From: Nereida sp. MMG025
GTDB taxonomy: Bacteria; Pseudomonadota; Alphaproteobacteria; Rhodobacterales; Rhodobacteraceae
Length of the DNA: 64,000 nt
Assembly (NCBI RefSeq): GCF_021654165.1
Contig: NZ_JAKFZN010000003.1
Location: 62,001-126,000, forward strand
Direction: 5' to 3'
Both the position numbers and the translations under genes were made by a program. Below are positions 46,036-54,146 of this stretch, piece after piece. The notes beneath the pieces were generated by a model that was given only the letters and a program-made list of their open reading frames with translations, did no database searches and was not told the DNA's origin. The first letter of the stretch is position 1. Each line of letters begins with the position of its first letter.

Positions 46036-46855
46036 ACCATCGTTCTCTAGCCATATCTCTAATTACATCAATTGGACCATTAATATCGTCTAAGTAATCT
46101 TCCGAAATTTCCCCATTTAACACCCTGAGTGCTATTGCTGCGCGAATTTCTTCCTCGTCGTCCTTTAGTCCAAGGTAAGTTGTTCCGATAACATAACTTC
46201 CGAGCAAACCAAGCACACCCCCACGGCTTGCAAGAGATGTAACACCTCTTCCCTCAGTTGCAGCCTGCACAATTCCACTACCTCCGGATCGTAGTCGTGC
46301 CAAAAAAGAACTCCAAGCGGCCGTTCTTCCGCCAGTTATGCCACCTTCTATTCCTCGGGCAATGCTGGTCTCAATTGTACCATAAGCCCCACCCGCAGTA
46401 ACAAGTAGTACCACGGACTCGATCACTCCAGTAACAATCCGACGCCATCTGTAACCTTGAATCAGATCGTCGGGGTCACCTATGGTCAGCCGGGTCCATT
46501 TCGCGCGATAGAACATCATTTCTGTCCGAGTTGCGCCCCACGCTGTTCTCACATTGGTATTTGAGGTGCCATAATCCATGTTCAGGGCCATCCAAACGCC
46601 ATCCATGAAACGTAGGTCTTCTACCGGAAAGTATTCATCAACAAGTTGCCGCAGCTCTCTGTCAGCCTCGTGCCTATCTGCAGTGTTTTCAATCGCAGGA
46701 TAGACATACAGCCCAGCAAATACCTGCAATGCTTCACCCCGCAAATTCTCAGGAATATCGTCATAGTTCATATCAAAAAGGAGACACAGTTGGCGCAGAA
46801 AAACCAAACCATTTTGGTTGTCAGGAACGATATCAGGGGGAGTAAAATCTTGCAT
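46028..46855 (-). CDS. Candidate VgrG-linked membrane-active effector
   Basis: A 275-residue protein whose ATG overlaps the vgrG stop (TGATG). The first 150 residues are soluble, acidic and aromatic (GLVFLRQLCLLFDMNYDDIP, VDEYFPVEDLRFMDGVWMAL). Two glycine-rich hydrophobic segments follow (IESVVLLVTAGGAYGTIETS at about 158-177 and GGVLGLLGSYVIGTTYLGL at about 218-236), then an acidic C-terminus. Position directly after vgrG plus hydrophobic, glycine-rich helices fit a pore-forming type VI cargo. No family is recognised, so toxicity is a hypothesis. Confidence 0.55.
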   Translation of the reverse strand: MQDFTPPDIVPDNQNGLVFLRQLCLLFDMNYDDIPENLRGEALQVFAGLYVYPAIENTADRHEADRELRQLVDEYFPVEDLRFMDGVWMALNMDYGTSNTNVRTAWGATRTEMMFYRAKWTRLTIGDPDDLIQGYRWRRIVTGVIESVVLLVTAGGAYGTIETSIARGIEGGITGGRTAAWSSFLARLRSGGSGIVQAATEGRGVTSLASRGGVLGLLGSYVIGTTYLGLKDDEEEIRAAIALRVLNGEISEDYLDDINGPIDVIRDMARERWYE

Positions 46856-48323
46856 CAGTTTAAGTTTATTTTCTTGGCTTTGAGGTTCAATTCATTTGTC
46901 GCCGTAATGGAAACATTTGTTCCATTAATTTCAAGCGTGCCGTCGGATTCTAGCTTAATCCGGCTTGCGCCGACCCGTATCGTTAACGCCTGACCAACGG
47001 CCAAATCGTAAAACTGCTCGACCCGTTCAGTTCGCAAACCTTGAACAGTTAAAGAATCATTGCGGTGCACGTGAGCGCGGCGTGATCCGCTGACATCCAC
47101 ATGAAGATTGCGACCCACGTTCTCATTTGTATCACGACCAGATCCACGCATGGAATTGCCCCCCGAGGATAGCAATAGGTTTTTGCCGGCGCTTTGAGTT
47201 ACGTTTTGGTCACCGGATATGTTAACATCTCCGGGGCGTATATTTGCTAAGTTAACGAGCGGTAGAAGGTTCGCGCTTTGGGATACTTTTCCTGCAAAGT
47301 TTCCTATTCCACGCATTGCAGAAATGCCAAGAGCTGAAGGTCCAGATAAGATATTGATGCCACCAAAGGCCGTCGTGTAACTCGCTCCAAGCGTTTCGGT
47401 CAGACGAATACCAGTAACGGTGTCGATCCCAGACCCCTTAACAATTGCTGACCTGTCGTTCTTTACAATCGTGTTCATGTCTCTTTCTGCGTGAACACGA
47501 ATTTCCTCTTCACCATTCGCGTCCTCAAACCTCAGCTCATTGAACCCCGTTCCCTGATGGGTATCTGTCTTGAACGTTGAGCGCGTCTTGTGCTCCGGCA
47601 GCGGGTAAGGCGGCTTGTTCGCGCCGTTGTATACGCAGCCCGTGACGATGGGTTTGTCGGGATCACCGCGCAGGTGTTCTACGATGACCTCCATACCGAT
47701 GCGCGGGATGACCATGCCGCCCCATCCTTTGGACGCCCAGTTCTGGCTGACGCGTACGCGCATGGTGTGGGCGGCGACATCGTCCCAATGGAACTTTACC
47801 AGGATGCGGCCGTGTTCGTCGCAGTCGATCTCTCCGTCGCCCACGACCACGGCCGTCTCGGGGCCTAGCACCCGTGGTCCAACGGCGCGCCGTTCGGGCC
47901 GAAGCGGCGTGTCGTCGGGGATCAGCACATATGCGCCGTCGTAGGGCGTCTCATCGCCGCCCGCGTCGCCTGAGCCAAATCCTTGCGCGCGAAAACGGTG
48001 CTTGGCCTTCAGGCATACGAACGTGCGTCCAGTCGCGTGCTGACCACGCCGCGCCCTTCGCCCTAGTCCAGATAATCGCCGGGCCAGTCGTAGCTCTCAA
48101 TGTCGCCGCCTGGGTGGGTGGCATCGCCCAGATGATCCACGTCTTGCGTGGCCAAAAGCGCGTGCAGATCAAGTCCCGCATCAGGCTACAAAGCCTCAAC
48201 CCGCCACTCGAAATCCGCCGACAGCTCCTCAGTTCCGTCCATCCGCAGCAGCACCAAAGTGCTTGCGCCGAGCGTCGTCGTGAGCCGCCCCTGACGATCC
48301 TGCTGGCTGAAATGACTGTTCAT
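46855..48323 (-). pseudogene. vgrG: vgrG pseudogene (T6SS spike protein) with deletion, stops and frameshift
   Basis: From ATG 48323 the frame reads an intact VgrG beginning (NSHFSQQDRQGRLTTTLGAS, TLVLLRMDGTEELSADFEWR), then TAG at 48186-48188, LDLHALLATQD, and jumps to DHLGDATHPGGDIESYDWPG, so roughly 190 codons of the gp27-like domain are missing. A second TAG at 48063-48065 and a single-base frameshift near 48025 follow. From about 48000 to 46855 the gp5-like OB-fold, needle repeats and tail are intact (VKFHWDDVAAHTMRVRVSQN, WASKGWGGMVIPRIGMEVIV). A start at ATG 47928 could still make a 357-residue needle fragment. Confidence 0.8.
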
Positions 48324-48801
48324 AAAAAGAGACCTGAAAATACAACTAATAAGAGAAAATTATTGACCTTGCCTCCGAAAGGGAAGCTATTCCAACTTTG
48401 TTTCTAGAAGGCTAAAAAAGCAGATCGAAATCACAGTTTGTTGAATGGGCTGACGTGAAAGTCGGCATCGGTGCAGACGCAGCGAAAGGCTGCTTTATCC
48501 CGCAACTTTATCCTTGGAGTAGCCAACGATGAAGGTCAGTTCTGGGTCAGAAATGTTTGGCTTTTGGGTCAGTATTGCGTGATGCGGCCTATTGAGAGGA
48601 TCCAGAAAACCCGCTGCATTGATACAGAGGTGCGCGACGTTCCACATGATAGCAGAACGCAGGTATAGGCGCGGCGCTGGCGCATGGGGTGAACCCGTGT
48701 GAAGCCCCGCTATAATCCTGAGCGGGGCTGAAAATTCGAATTTTCAGGGGCGCGATTTTTCGAAAAATCGCTTTGCAGGCGGTGGTCGCGTGCCCTGTTC
48801 G
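48324..48801. other. Intergenic region between vgrG and topA
   Basis: These 478 bases contain no convincing gene. The half near vgrG is AT-rich and includes its probable promoter. The half near topA carries a cluster of three palindromes described separately. Confidence 0.6.
48703..48771. repeat. Three consecutive perfect palindromes downstream of topA
   Basis: Hairpin 1 pairs AGCCCCGCT (48703-48711) with AGCGGGGCT (48721-48729). Palindrome 2 (48728-48747) is a perfect 20-base inverted repeat centred on TTCGAA. Palindrome 3 (48752-48771) is a second perfect 20-base inverted repeat, also centred on TTCGAA. They begin 30 bases beyond the topA stop. They may act as a bidirectional terminator block for topA or as a protein-binding array. 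Hairpin 1 and palindrome 2 share two bases. Confidence 0.8.
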
Positions 48802-51384
48802 CTATTTCTTCTTGGCGGTGGTTTTCTTTTTGGCTGCGGGTTTCTTCTTTGCCGGCTTTTTCTTGCCCGCTTTTGCAGCCCGTTCGTCAATAAGATCAAC
48901 GGCTTGCGCCATTGTCAGATCATCAATCTCGACAGTGTCGGGGATGGTCGCATTGATCTTTTCCCACTTCACATAAGGCCCGTATTTGCCTTTGTAGATC
49001 GCCACGGGGCCGCCCGCTTCGGGGTGTTCGCCAAGCTCACGCACGGGTTTTGCAGCGGCACCGCGCCCACCGCGGCTGGCCACTTTTTCGGCCAGCAGTT
49101 GCACCGCGCGGTTCATGCCGACGGTCCAAACCTCGTCCAGCCCTTCGAGGTTGGCGTTGGTGCCCCCGCGGTCCGATGTGCTTTCGGCATGTTTCAGATA
49201 AGGGCCATACCGTCCGATGTTGGCCCAGACGTTGACGCCATCTTCGGGGTGCAGCCCGATGAAACGTGGCAGTGACAGCAGTTTGACGGCTGTTTCCAGA
49301 TCCACATCTTCGGGCGCCCATTCTTTGGGGATCGATTGGCGATTGGGCTTTTTGTTGTCATCTGTGACCTCGCCGCGTTGGGCGTAGGGGCCAAAGCGGC
49401 CTTTGTGGATCCAGATATTGTCGCCGTCGTCGGTGCCAAGCAGTTTGCCTTCGGGCGGGATCGCACTGGCTTCGGCCTCCGGGTTGGGAGGGCCAAAGGG
49501 ACGGGTGTATTTGCACTCGGGGTAGCGCGAGCACCCGATGAACGCACCGCCCGCGCGGGCTGTGCGCATCGACAAACGGCCCTGTTCGCAGTTGGGGCAA
49601 AGACGCGGGTCTTTGCCGTCGCCCATATCTGGAAAGATATGGGGTGCCAGAACATCGTTAATCTTTTCAAGGACATCGGTGATGGAGTTGTCCATCGCCT
49701 CGTCGATCGTCTTTTTGAAATCGCGCCAGAAGCCGTCCAGAAGTTCTTTGTAATCGGCCTCGCCTGCGCTGACGTGGTCCAGCTCTTCTTCCAGTGAGGC
49801 GGTGTAGTCATAGCCCACATATTTGCGGAAATAATTGGTCAGGAAAGCTGTCACCAGCCGCCCTTTGTCTTCGGGAAAGAGGCGGTTCTTTTCCTTGCGG
49901 ACGTATTCGCGGTCTTGGATCGTGGTCACGATGCTGGCGTAGGTGGACGGGCGCCCGATGCCCAATTCTTCCATGCGCTTGACCAGCGTGGCTTCGGTGT
50001 AGCGGGGGGGCGGTTGGGTGAAATGTTGCTCGGGTGTGACCGAAGATTTCTTCATCGCCTCGCCCTGGTTCACTTGTGGCAGGCGCTTGTCGTCATCGTC
50101 CACCACGGCGTCGTCATCGCGGCCTTCTTCGTACACCTTCAAAAAGCCGTCAAAGAGCACAACCTGACCCGTGGCGCGCAATTCGACCTGCCCATCCGCA
50201 CTGCCAATATCGACCGTTGTGCGCTCCATCCGGGCGGCGGCCATCTGGCTGGCGATGGTGCGTTTGTAGATCAGATCATAAAGCTTGCGCTGGTCGCCTT
50301 CGGACACTTTGATGTCATCGGCGCTGCGCATCATATCGGTAGGGCGGATACATTCGTGCGCTTCTTGAGCGTTTTTGGCCTTGTTTTTATACATGCGCGG
50401 TTCTTTGGGCACGTAGTCTTTGCCAAACTTGGTGCCGATGGCGTCGCGGGCGGCGTGCACGGCCTCGGGGGCCATGTCGATGCCATCGGTCCGCATATAG
50501 GTGATCAGACCTGCTTCATAAAGCCGTTGAGCGGCGTTCATGGTTTGGCGCGCACCCATGCCAAATTTGCGGCTGGCCTCTTGTTGCAGGGTCGAGGTCA
50601 TAAAGGGGGCGGATGGGTTGCGGTTGGCGGGTTTGGCCTCAACGGATTTGACCACCAGATCGCGGCTTTCGATGGCCTGTTGGGCCAGTTCCGCCTGTGT
50701 CGCGTTTTCAATATCGAATTTGTCGAGCTTTTTGCCTGCCAGAACGGTCAGGCGTGCTTCGAGCGGTTTGCCGCGTGGTGTTTCGAGCATCGCTTTTACG
50801 GACCAGTATTCGCGGTTCTTGAAGGCCTCGATTTCCATCTCGCGTTCGACGATCAGGCGCAGGCAGACCGATTGCACGCGGCCCGCCGATTTGGCACCAG
50901 GCAGGCGGCGCCACAAGACGGGCGACAGTTTGAAGCCCACAAGATAGTCCAGCGCGCGGCGGGCCAGATAGGCCTCGACCAGCTCCATGTCGACCTGCCG
51001 TGGGTTTTGCATGGCTTCGGTCACAGCTGTTTTGGTGATCGCGTTGAACACCACGCGGCTGACGGGGGTGTCTTTTTTGATGGCTTTGCGTTTGCGCAAC
51101 GCCTCTTCAAGGTGCCACGAGATCGCTTCGCCTTCGCGGTCGGGGTCGGTGGCCAGCACCAATTCGGGGTCGTCTTTCAAGGCATCGGCAATGGCTTTGA
51201 CGTGTTTTTTGCTGTCACTGGCGACTTCCCAGAGCATTTCGAACTGGTTATCAGGGTCGACCGAGCCGTCTTTGGGCGGCAGGTCGCGCACGTGCCCGAA
51301 ACTTGCCAAAACCTTGAAACCTTTGCCTAAATACCCCTCGATGGTTTTTGCTTTTGCAGGGGATTCAACGACGACAACGGGCAT
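48802..51384 (-). CDS. topA: DNA topoisomerase I
   Basis: Type IA topoisomerase relaxing negative supercoils. The 860-residue product starts MPVVVVESPAKAKTIEGYLG (Toprim), with DPDREGEAISWHLEE, the active-site Tyr at about residue 296 in LITYMRTDGIDM, a C-terminal zinc-ribbon (CPNCEQGRLSMRTARAGG, FIGCSRYPEC), topoisomerase C-repeats (GRFGPYAQRGE, GRYGPYLKHAE, GKYGPYVKWEK) and a Lys/Ala/Pro-rich basic tail. ATG 51384 is chosen because it gives the canonical N-terminus. Confidence 0.97.
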   Translation of the reverse strand: MPVVVVESPAKAKTIEGYLGKGFKVLASFGHVRDLPPKDGSVDPDNQFEMLWEVASDSKKHVKAIADALKDDPELVLATDPDREGEAISWHLEEALRKRKAIKKDTPVSRVVFNAITKTAVTEAMQNPRQVDMELVEAYLARRALDYLVGFKLSPVLWRRLPGAKSAGRVQSVCLRLIVEREMEIEAFKNREYWSVKAMLETPRGKPLEARLTVLAGKKLDKFDIENATQAELAQQAIESRDLVVKSVEAKPANRNPSAPFMTSTLQQEASRKFGMGARQTMNAAQRLYEAGLITYMRTDGIDMAPEAVHAARDAIGTKFGKDYVPKEPRMYKNKAKNAQEAHECIRPTDMMRSADDIKVSEGDQRKLYDLIYKRTIASQMAAARMERTTVDIGSADGQVELRATGQVVLFDGFLKVYEEGRDDDAVVDDDDKRLPQVNQGEAMKKSSVTPEQHFTQPPPRYTEATLVKRMEELGIGRPSTYASIVTTIQDREYVRKEKNRLFPEDKGRLVTAFLTNYFRKYVGYDYTASLEEELDHVSAGEADYKELLDGFWRDFKKTIDEAMDNSITDVLEKINDVLAPHIFPDMGDGKDPRLCPNCEQGRLSMRTARAGGAFIGCSRYPECKYTRPFGPPNPEAEASAIPPEGKLLGTDDGDNIWIHKGRFGPYAQRGEVTDDNKKPNRQSIPKEWAPEDVDLETAVKLLSLPRFIGLHPEDGVNVWANIGRYGPYLKHAESTSDRGGTNANLEGLDEVWTVGMNRAVQLLAEKVASRGGRGAAAKPVRELGEHPEAGGPVAIYKGKYGPYVKWEKINATIPDTVEIDDLTMAQAVDLIDERAAKAGKKKPAKKKPAAKKKTTAKKK

Positions 51385-51480
51385 ATACTCTTCCGATTCA
51401 TGGCATGGGGACTGGTCGCGCAAGATGTGGTTGGCGCAGGCGCTTTGTCAATGCGGCTTGTGAGCGGAATTGACCTTTGC

Positions 51481-52626
51481 CTAGCTGGCGCGCGCCAAAA
51501 GCCCGCCTGCGTGGCGCACCAATTTCCCGTCCATTTCCAATTCGAGCAATACAGGCGTGACGGCATCGGCGGTGGTTTTCAGATCGCGGCACAGCTGGTC
51601 CTGTGGCACCGGCGTTGGGCCCAATCGGTCTAGGATCTGCGTGTGAAGTGCCGCTGTTTGCCGTAATGAGCGTGGTTGCCCTGAGGGTGGATCCTGTGGT
51701 GGCGGGAAGGGCAATTCGGGGGCGGGGGCTGTGCCGATGACCTCAAGGATGTCGGCGGCGCCTCGCACCAGCGTGGCCCCGTCGCGCAACAGCATGTTGC
51801 AGCCAGAGGCGCGGGCGTCAAACGGATGGCCGGGCACTGCCAGAACATCGCGGCCTTGGTCCAGCGCATTGCGCGCGGTGATCAGGCTGCCGGATTTGGC
51901 CGCCGCTTCGATCACCACGGTGGCGCGGGACAACCCGCTGATGATGCGGTTGCGGCGGGGAAAATGCCGCGCTGTGGGTGTCATGCCCATGGGTTGTTCT
52001 GACAGGCGCAAGCCGGTTTTGGCGATGTCATGGTGCAACTGCGTGTTTTCGGCTGGATAGATCTGGTCCACCCCGCCAGCTTGGACGGCGATTGTGCCGG
52101 TTTTCAACGCCGCGATATGTGCGGCGGTATCTATGCCGCGTGCAAGCCCCGAGACCACAACGATGTCAGCCGCGCCCAGTTCGCGGGCCATCGTGCTGGC
52201 CATTCGGGTGCCAAGGCTGGAGGCGTTGCGCGCACCAACCATCGCCACCATTGGCCGTTTGAGAAGTGAGACATCCCCCATCGCCCACAAGATGGGCGGG
52301 GCGTCATCAAGATCGGTAAGGGCTGCGGGATAGTCAGGCGCACCGCGACACAGCATTTTTGCGCCGATGCGCCGCGCGTTGGCCAATTCGGCGCGCACAA
52401 CGCCTTCGGGACAGATTTGATAGCCTTTGACACCTGCCGATTGCGCGATCTGCGGTAGGGCGGCAAGTGCCGCGTCGGCGCTGCCGTGTTCCGTGAGGAG
52501 GCGATAAAATGTGGAAATGCCGACGCGGCGAGAGCGCAAAAGACGGAGCCACGAGACCTGTTGTTCTTCCGTGGTGGGTGGGAGTGGGGGGTGAAAGGAA
52601 GAAAGAGTGGGGGTCTCTTCGGTCAT
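51481..52626 (-). CDS. dprA: DprA, DNA-processing protein
   Basis: DprA loads RecA onto incoming single-stranded DNA during transformation. The 381-residue product has a helical N-terminal domain (RLLRSRRVGISTFYRLLTEHG), the Rossmann core (VAMVGARNASSLGTRMASTM, VSGLARGIDTAAHIAALKTG, GGVDQIYPAENTQLHHDIAK, SGLSRATVVIEAAAKSGSLI) and a small C-terminal winged-helix domain. The topA neighbour is usual for this group. Presence fits natural competence, which is not shown by itself. Confidence 0.95.
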   Translation of the reverse strand: MTEETPTLSSFHPPLPPTTEEQQVSWLRLLRSRRVGISTFYRLLTEHGSADAALAALPQIAQSAGVKGYQICPEGVVRAELANARRIGAKMLCRGAPDYPAALTDLDDAPPILWAMGDVSLLKRPMVAMVGARNASSLGTRMASTMARELGAADIVVVSGLARGIDTAAHIAALKTGTIAVQAGGVDQIYPAENTQLHHDIAKTGLRLSEQPMGMTPTARHFPRRNRIISGLSRATVVIEAAAKSGSLITARNALDQGRDVLAVPGHPFDARASGCNMLLRDGATLVRGAADILEVIGTAPAPELPFPPPQDPPSGQPRSLRQTAALHTQILDRLGPTPVPQDQLCRDLKTTADAVTPVLLELEMDGKLVRHAGGLLARAS

Positions 52627-52697
52627 CCGTGGCTCCGTCAGCTTGCAGAATCAGGAATACCGTATGGGTGGTTAACAGGGCGTTACGATCCGCCTCG

Positions 52698-53183
52698 CTA
52701 TTTTGGGGGAGGGGCAAAGGCGCGGGGGGCAGTGCGGTAGCATTCGCGCCAGAAAAAACCGCCGTATCCCGCGCCCAGGATCGGCAGAATGATCCAGCCA
52801 AAGGCGTTTGTCCCGAGGTTGCCCTGATCCATCCAGAGGGCCGCCGCCAGCCCAAAGCCCGCCCCAAGCACAACGGCGTAGCCCCATCCTGCCACGCCCC
52901 AAAGGGCGGCAAGGCGTGCGGCAAACACCGCCACACCGAGGGGCAACCACACCACAAAAATGCCAAACGCCAAGACATATGCCACGGTGCCGACCAATGT
53001 GAACGCACCCCCAAAGCGCGGGCTGTCTTCCAGCGATGTGACAGCCGAGGCACCCACGGTGGCCAAAAGGATGGCAAAGCCGAAAAACGACGGGATGGTC
53101 CAACTGCGCAACGCGGCATGCCACAAGATACGCCAGCTGAGCGCGGATCGTGCGGCGGGATCGGTGCGCAAAACGGGAGGCAT
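52698..53183 (-). CDS. Small polytopic membrane protein
   Basis: A 161-residue protein from ATG 53183 with four hydrophobic segments (TIPSFFGFAILLATVGASAV, GTVAYVLAFGIFVVWLPLGVAVF, VAGWGYAVVLGAGFGLAAAL, AFGWIILPILGAGYGGFFW). Its ATG overlaps the stop of the next gene upstream (TGATG), and both share the same layout, so they are probably a duplicated pair. No family recognised. Confidence 0.7.
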   Translation of the reverse strand: MPPVLRTDPAARSALSWRILWHAALRSWTIPSFFGFAILLATVGASAVTSLEDSPRFGGAFTLVGTVAYVLAFGIFVVWLPLGVAVFAARLAALWGVAGWGYAVVLGAGFGLAAALWMDQGNLGTNAFGWIILPILGAGYGGFFWRECYRTAPRAFAPPPK

Positions 53184-53632
53184 CAGGACTTTTTGAACGC
53201 AGCAGGCGCGAGGCGGTAGCAGGTGATCCAATAGACCAAACCCATCACGCCGCCGATTGCCGTGATCGCGGCGAATGCCATCAGGTTTTCGGGCGTTACA
53301 GGGTTTTGACCATCCATGAGGATAAAGACGATTGCGCCCATGATACAGCCGAAGCCCAATGCAACCGCCCATCCCGCTGTTCCGTTTTTGAGCGCAAACA
53401 CCATCGCCACGCTGCCAAGCAAAACAGGCGCCCAAGACACCACAAACGAAAAGCCGATTAAGATCAGCGGTGTGAGCAGCACGGATATCGCGGCTTCCAG
53501 CATATCGGGTATAACCGCGTCAAGCCCCAGAAAGTCGAGCACGAACATACAGGCATAAAACACAGCCAGCGCCACGATAGGCACGCCAAGCCAGGTGATC
53601 AGCATTGCGGACAGGTAATAAATGGGCCGCAT
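53183..53632 (-). CDS. Small polytopic membrane protein, paralogue-like partner
   Basis: A 149-residue protein from ATG 53632 (MRPIYYLSAMLITWLGVPIV) with four predicted membrane helices and the ending MGLVYWITCYRLAPAAFKKS, comparable to the ending FFWRECYRTAPRAFAPPPK of the gene at 52698. The longer frame upstream overlaps the acetyltransferase and is not used. Function unknown. Confidence 0.7.
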   Translation of the reverse strand: MRPIYYLSAMLITWLGVPIVALAVFYACMFVLDFLGLDAVIPDMLEAAISVLLTPLILIGFSFVVSWAPVLLGSVAMVFALKNGTAGWAVALGFGCIMGAIVFILMDGQNPVTPENLMAFAAITAIGGVMGLVYWITCYRLAPAAFKKS

Positions 53633-53657
53633 GGCGTAGCGGTGCTCGGGCGGGGTT

Positions 53658-54146
53658 TTAAGGGCGGGGGGCAGGGGCAAGGGGTTTTTCCAAACGACAA
53701 CACAGAAGATCAAACGGCCCTGCAAGTGTTTCCACGGTTTCAGGGCCGCGTGCAACCTCGCGCCAGCCGTGCTTGGCGTAAAAGGCAAGGGCGCGGGCGT
53801 TGTCTGGGATGCAAATCAGATGCGCTGTGATTATGCCGCGCTGGTGCAAAGTGGCCTCTGCGGCGCGGATCAATTGGCTGGCCGCACCGCTGCCGTGGGC
53901 GCGGGTTGCCAGATGAAGCTGTTCCAGCTCTGCGCCATTGAGCGCCACAAAACCAAGGGGGCCGCCATTGTGCCAAACCAAGACGTCGCCGCGTGCAATG
54001 CGTGGGCCAAGGCGGTCTTGGAAGCTTTGCAGTGTGCGCATCGCCTCTAACGGGGCGGGCACTTTGCCTGCGTGCCCTGCCATCCAGGCCTCGTGCCAGA
54101 TGGGGGCCAGTCCCGGGATGTCATCACTGGTGGCCGTGCGGATCAC
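53658..54146 (-). CDS. GNAT-family N-acetyltransferase
   Basis: A 162-residue GNAT protein: IRTATSDDIPGLAPIWHEAW at the N-terminus, the acetyl-CoA loop region LATRAHGSGAASQLIRAAEATL, and ICIPDNARALAFYAKHGWREV near the end. The GTG start at 54146 overlaps the TGA of tldD (GTGA), so it is translated with tldD. Substrate unknown. Confidence 0.85.
   Translation of the reverse strand: MIRTATSDDIPGLAPIWHEAWMAGHAGKVPAPLEAMRTLQSFQDRLGPRIARGDVLVWHNGGPLGFVALNGAELEQLHLATRAHGSGAASQLIRAAEATLHQRGIITAHLICIPDNARALAFYAKHGWREVARGPETVETLAGPFDLLCCRLEKPLAPAPRP

Noticed and set aside
43234-48188. Amber (TAG) codons inside several otherwise readable genes, suggesting TAG recoding in this organism
   Set aside because: TAG is the normal terminator of many intact genes in the window (tolR, ftsH, the MOSC gene, the Lhr-type helicase, the AAA ATPase, the gene at 17401), and the affected genes mostly also carry deletions or frameshifts. 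Ordinary nonsense decay explains it.
48471-48668. Small plus-strand frame in the vgrG-topA gap
   Set aside because: Sixty-five codons without ribosome site, start context or recognisable content; probably chance.
49915-51330. Plus-strand frame of 471 codons opposite topA
   Set aside because: Antisense shadow of topA: its translation is Phe/His/Gly-rich and shows no domain or ribosome site.
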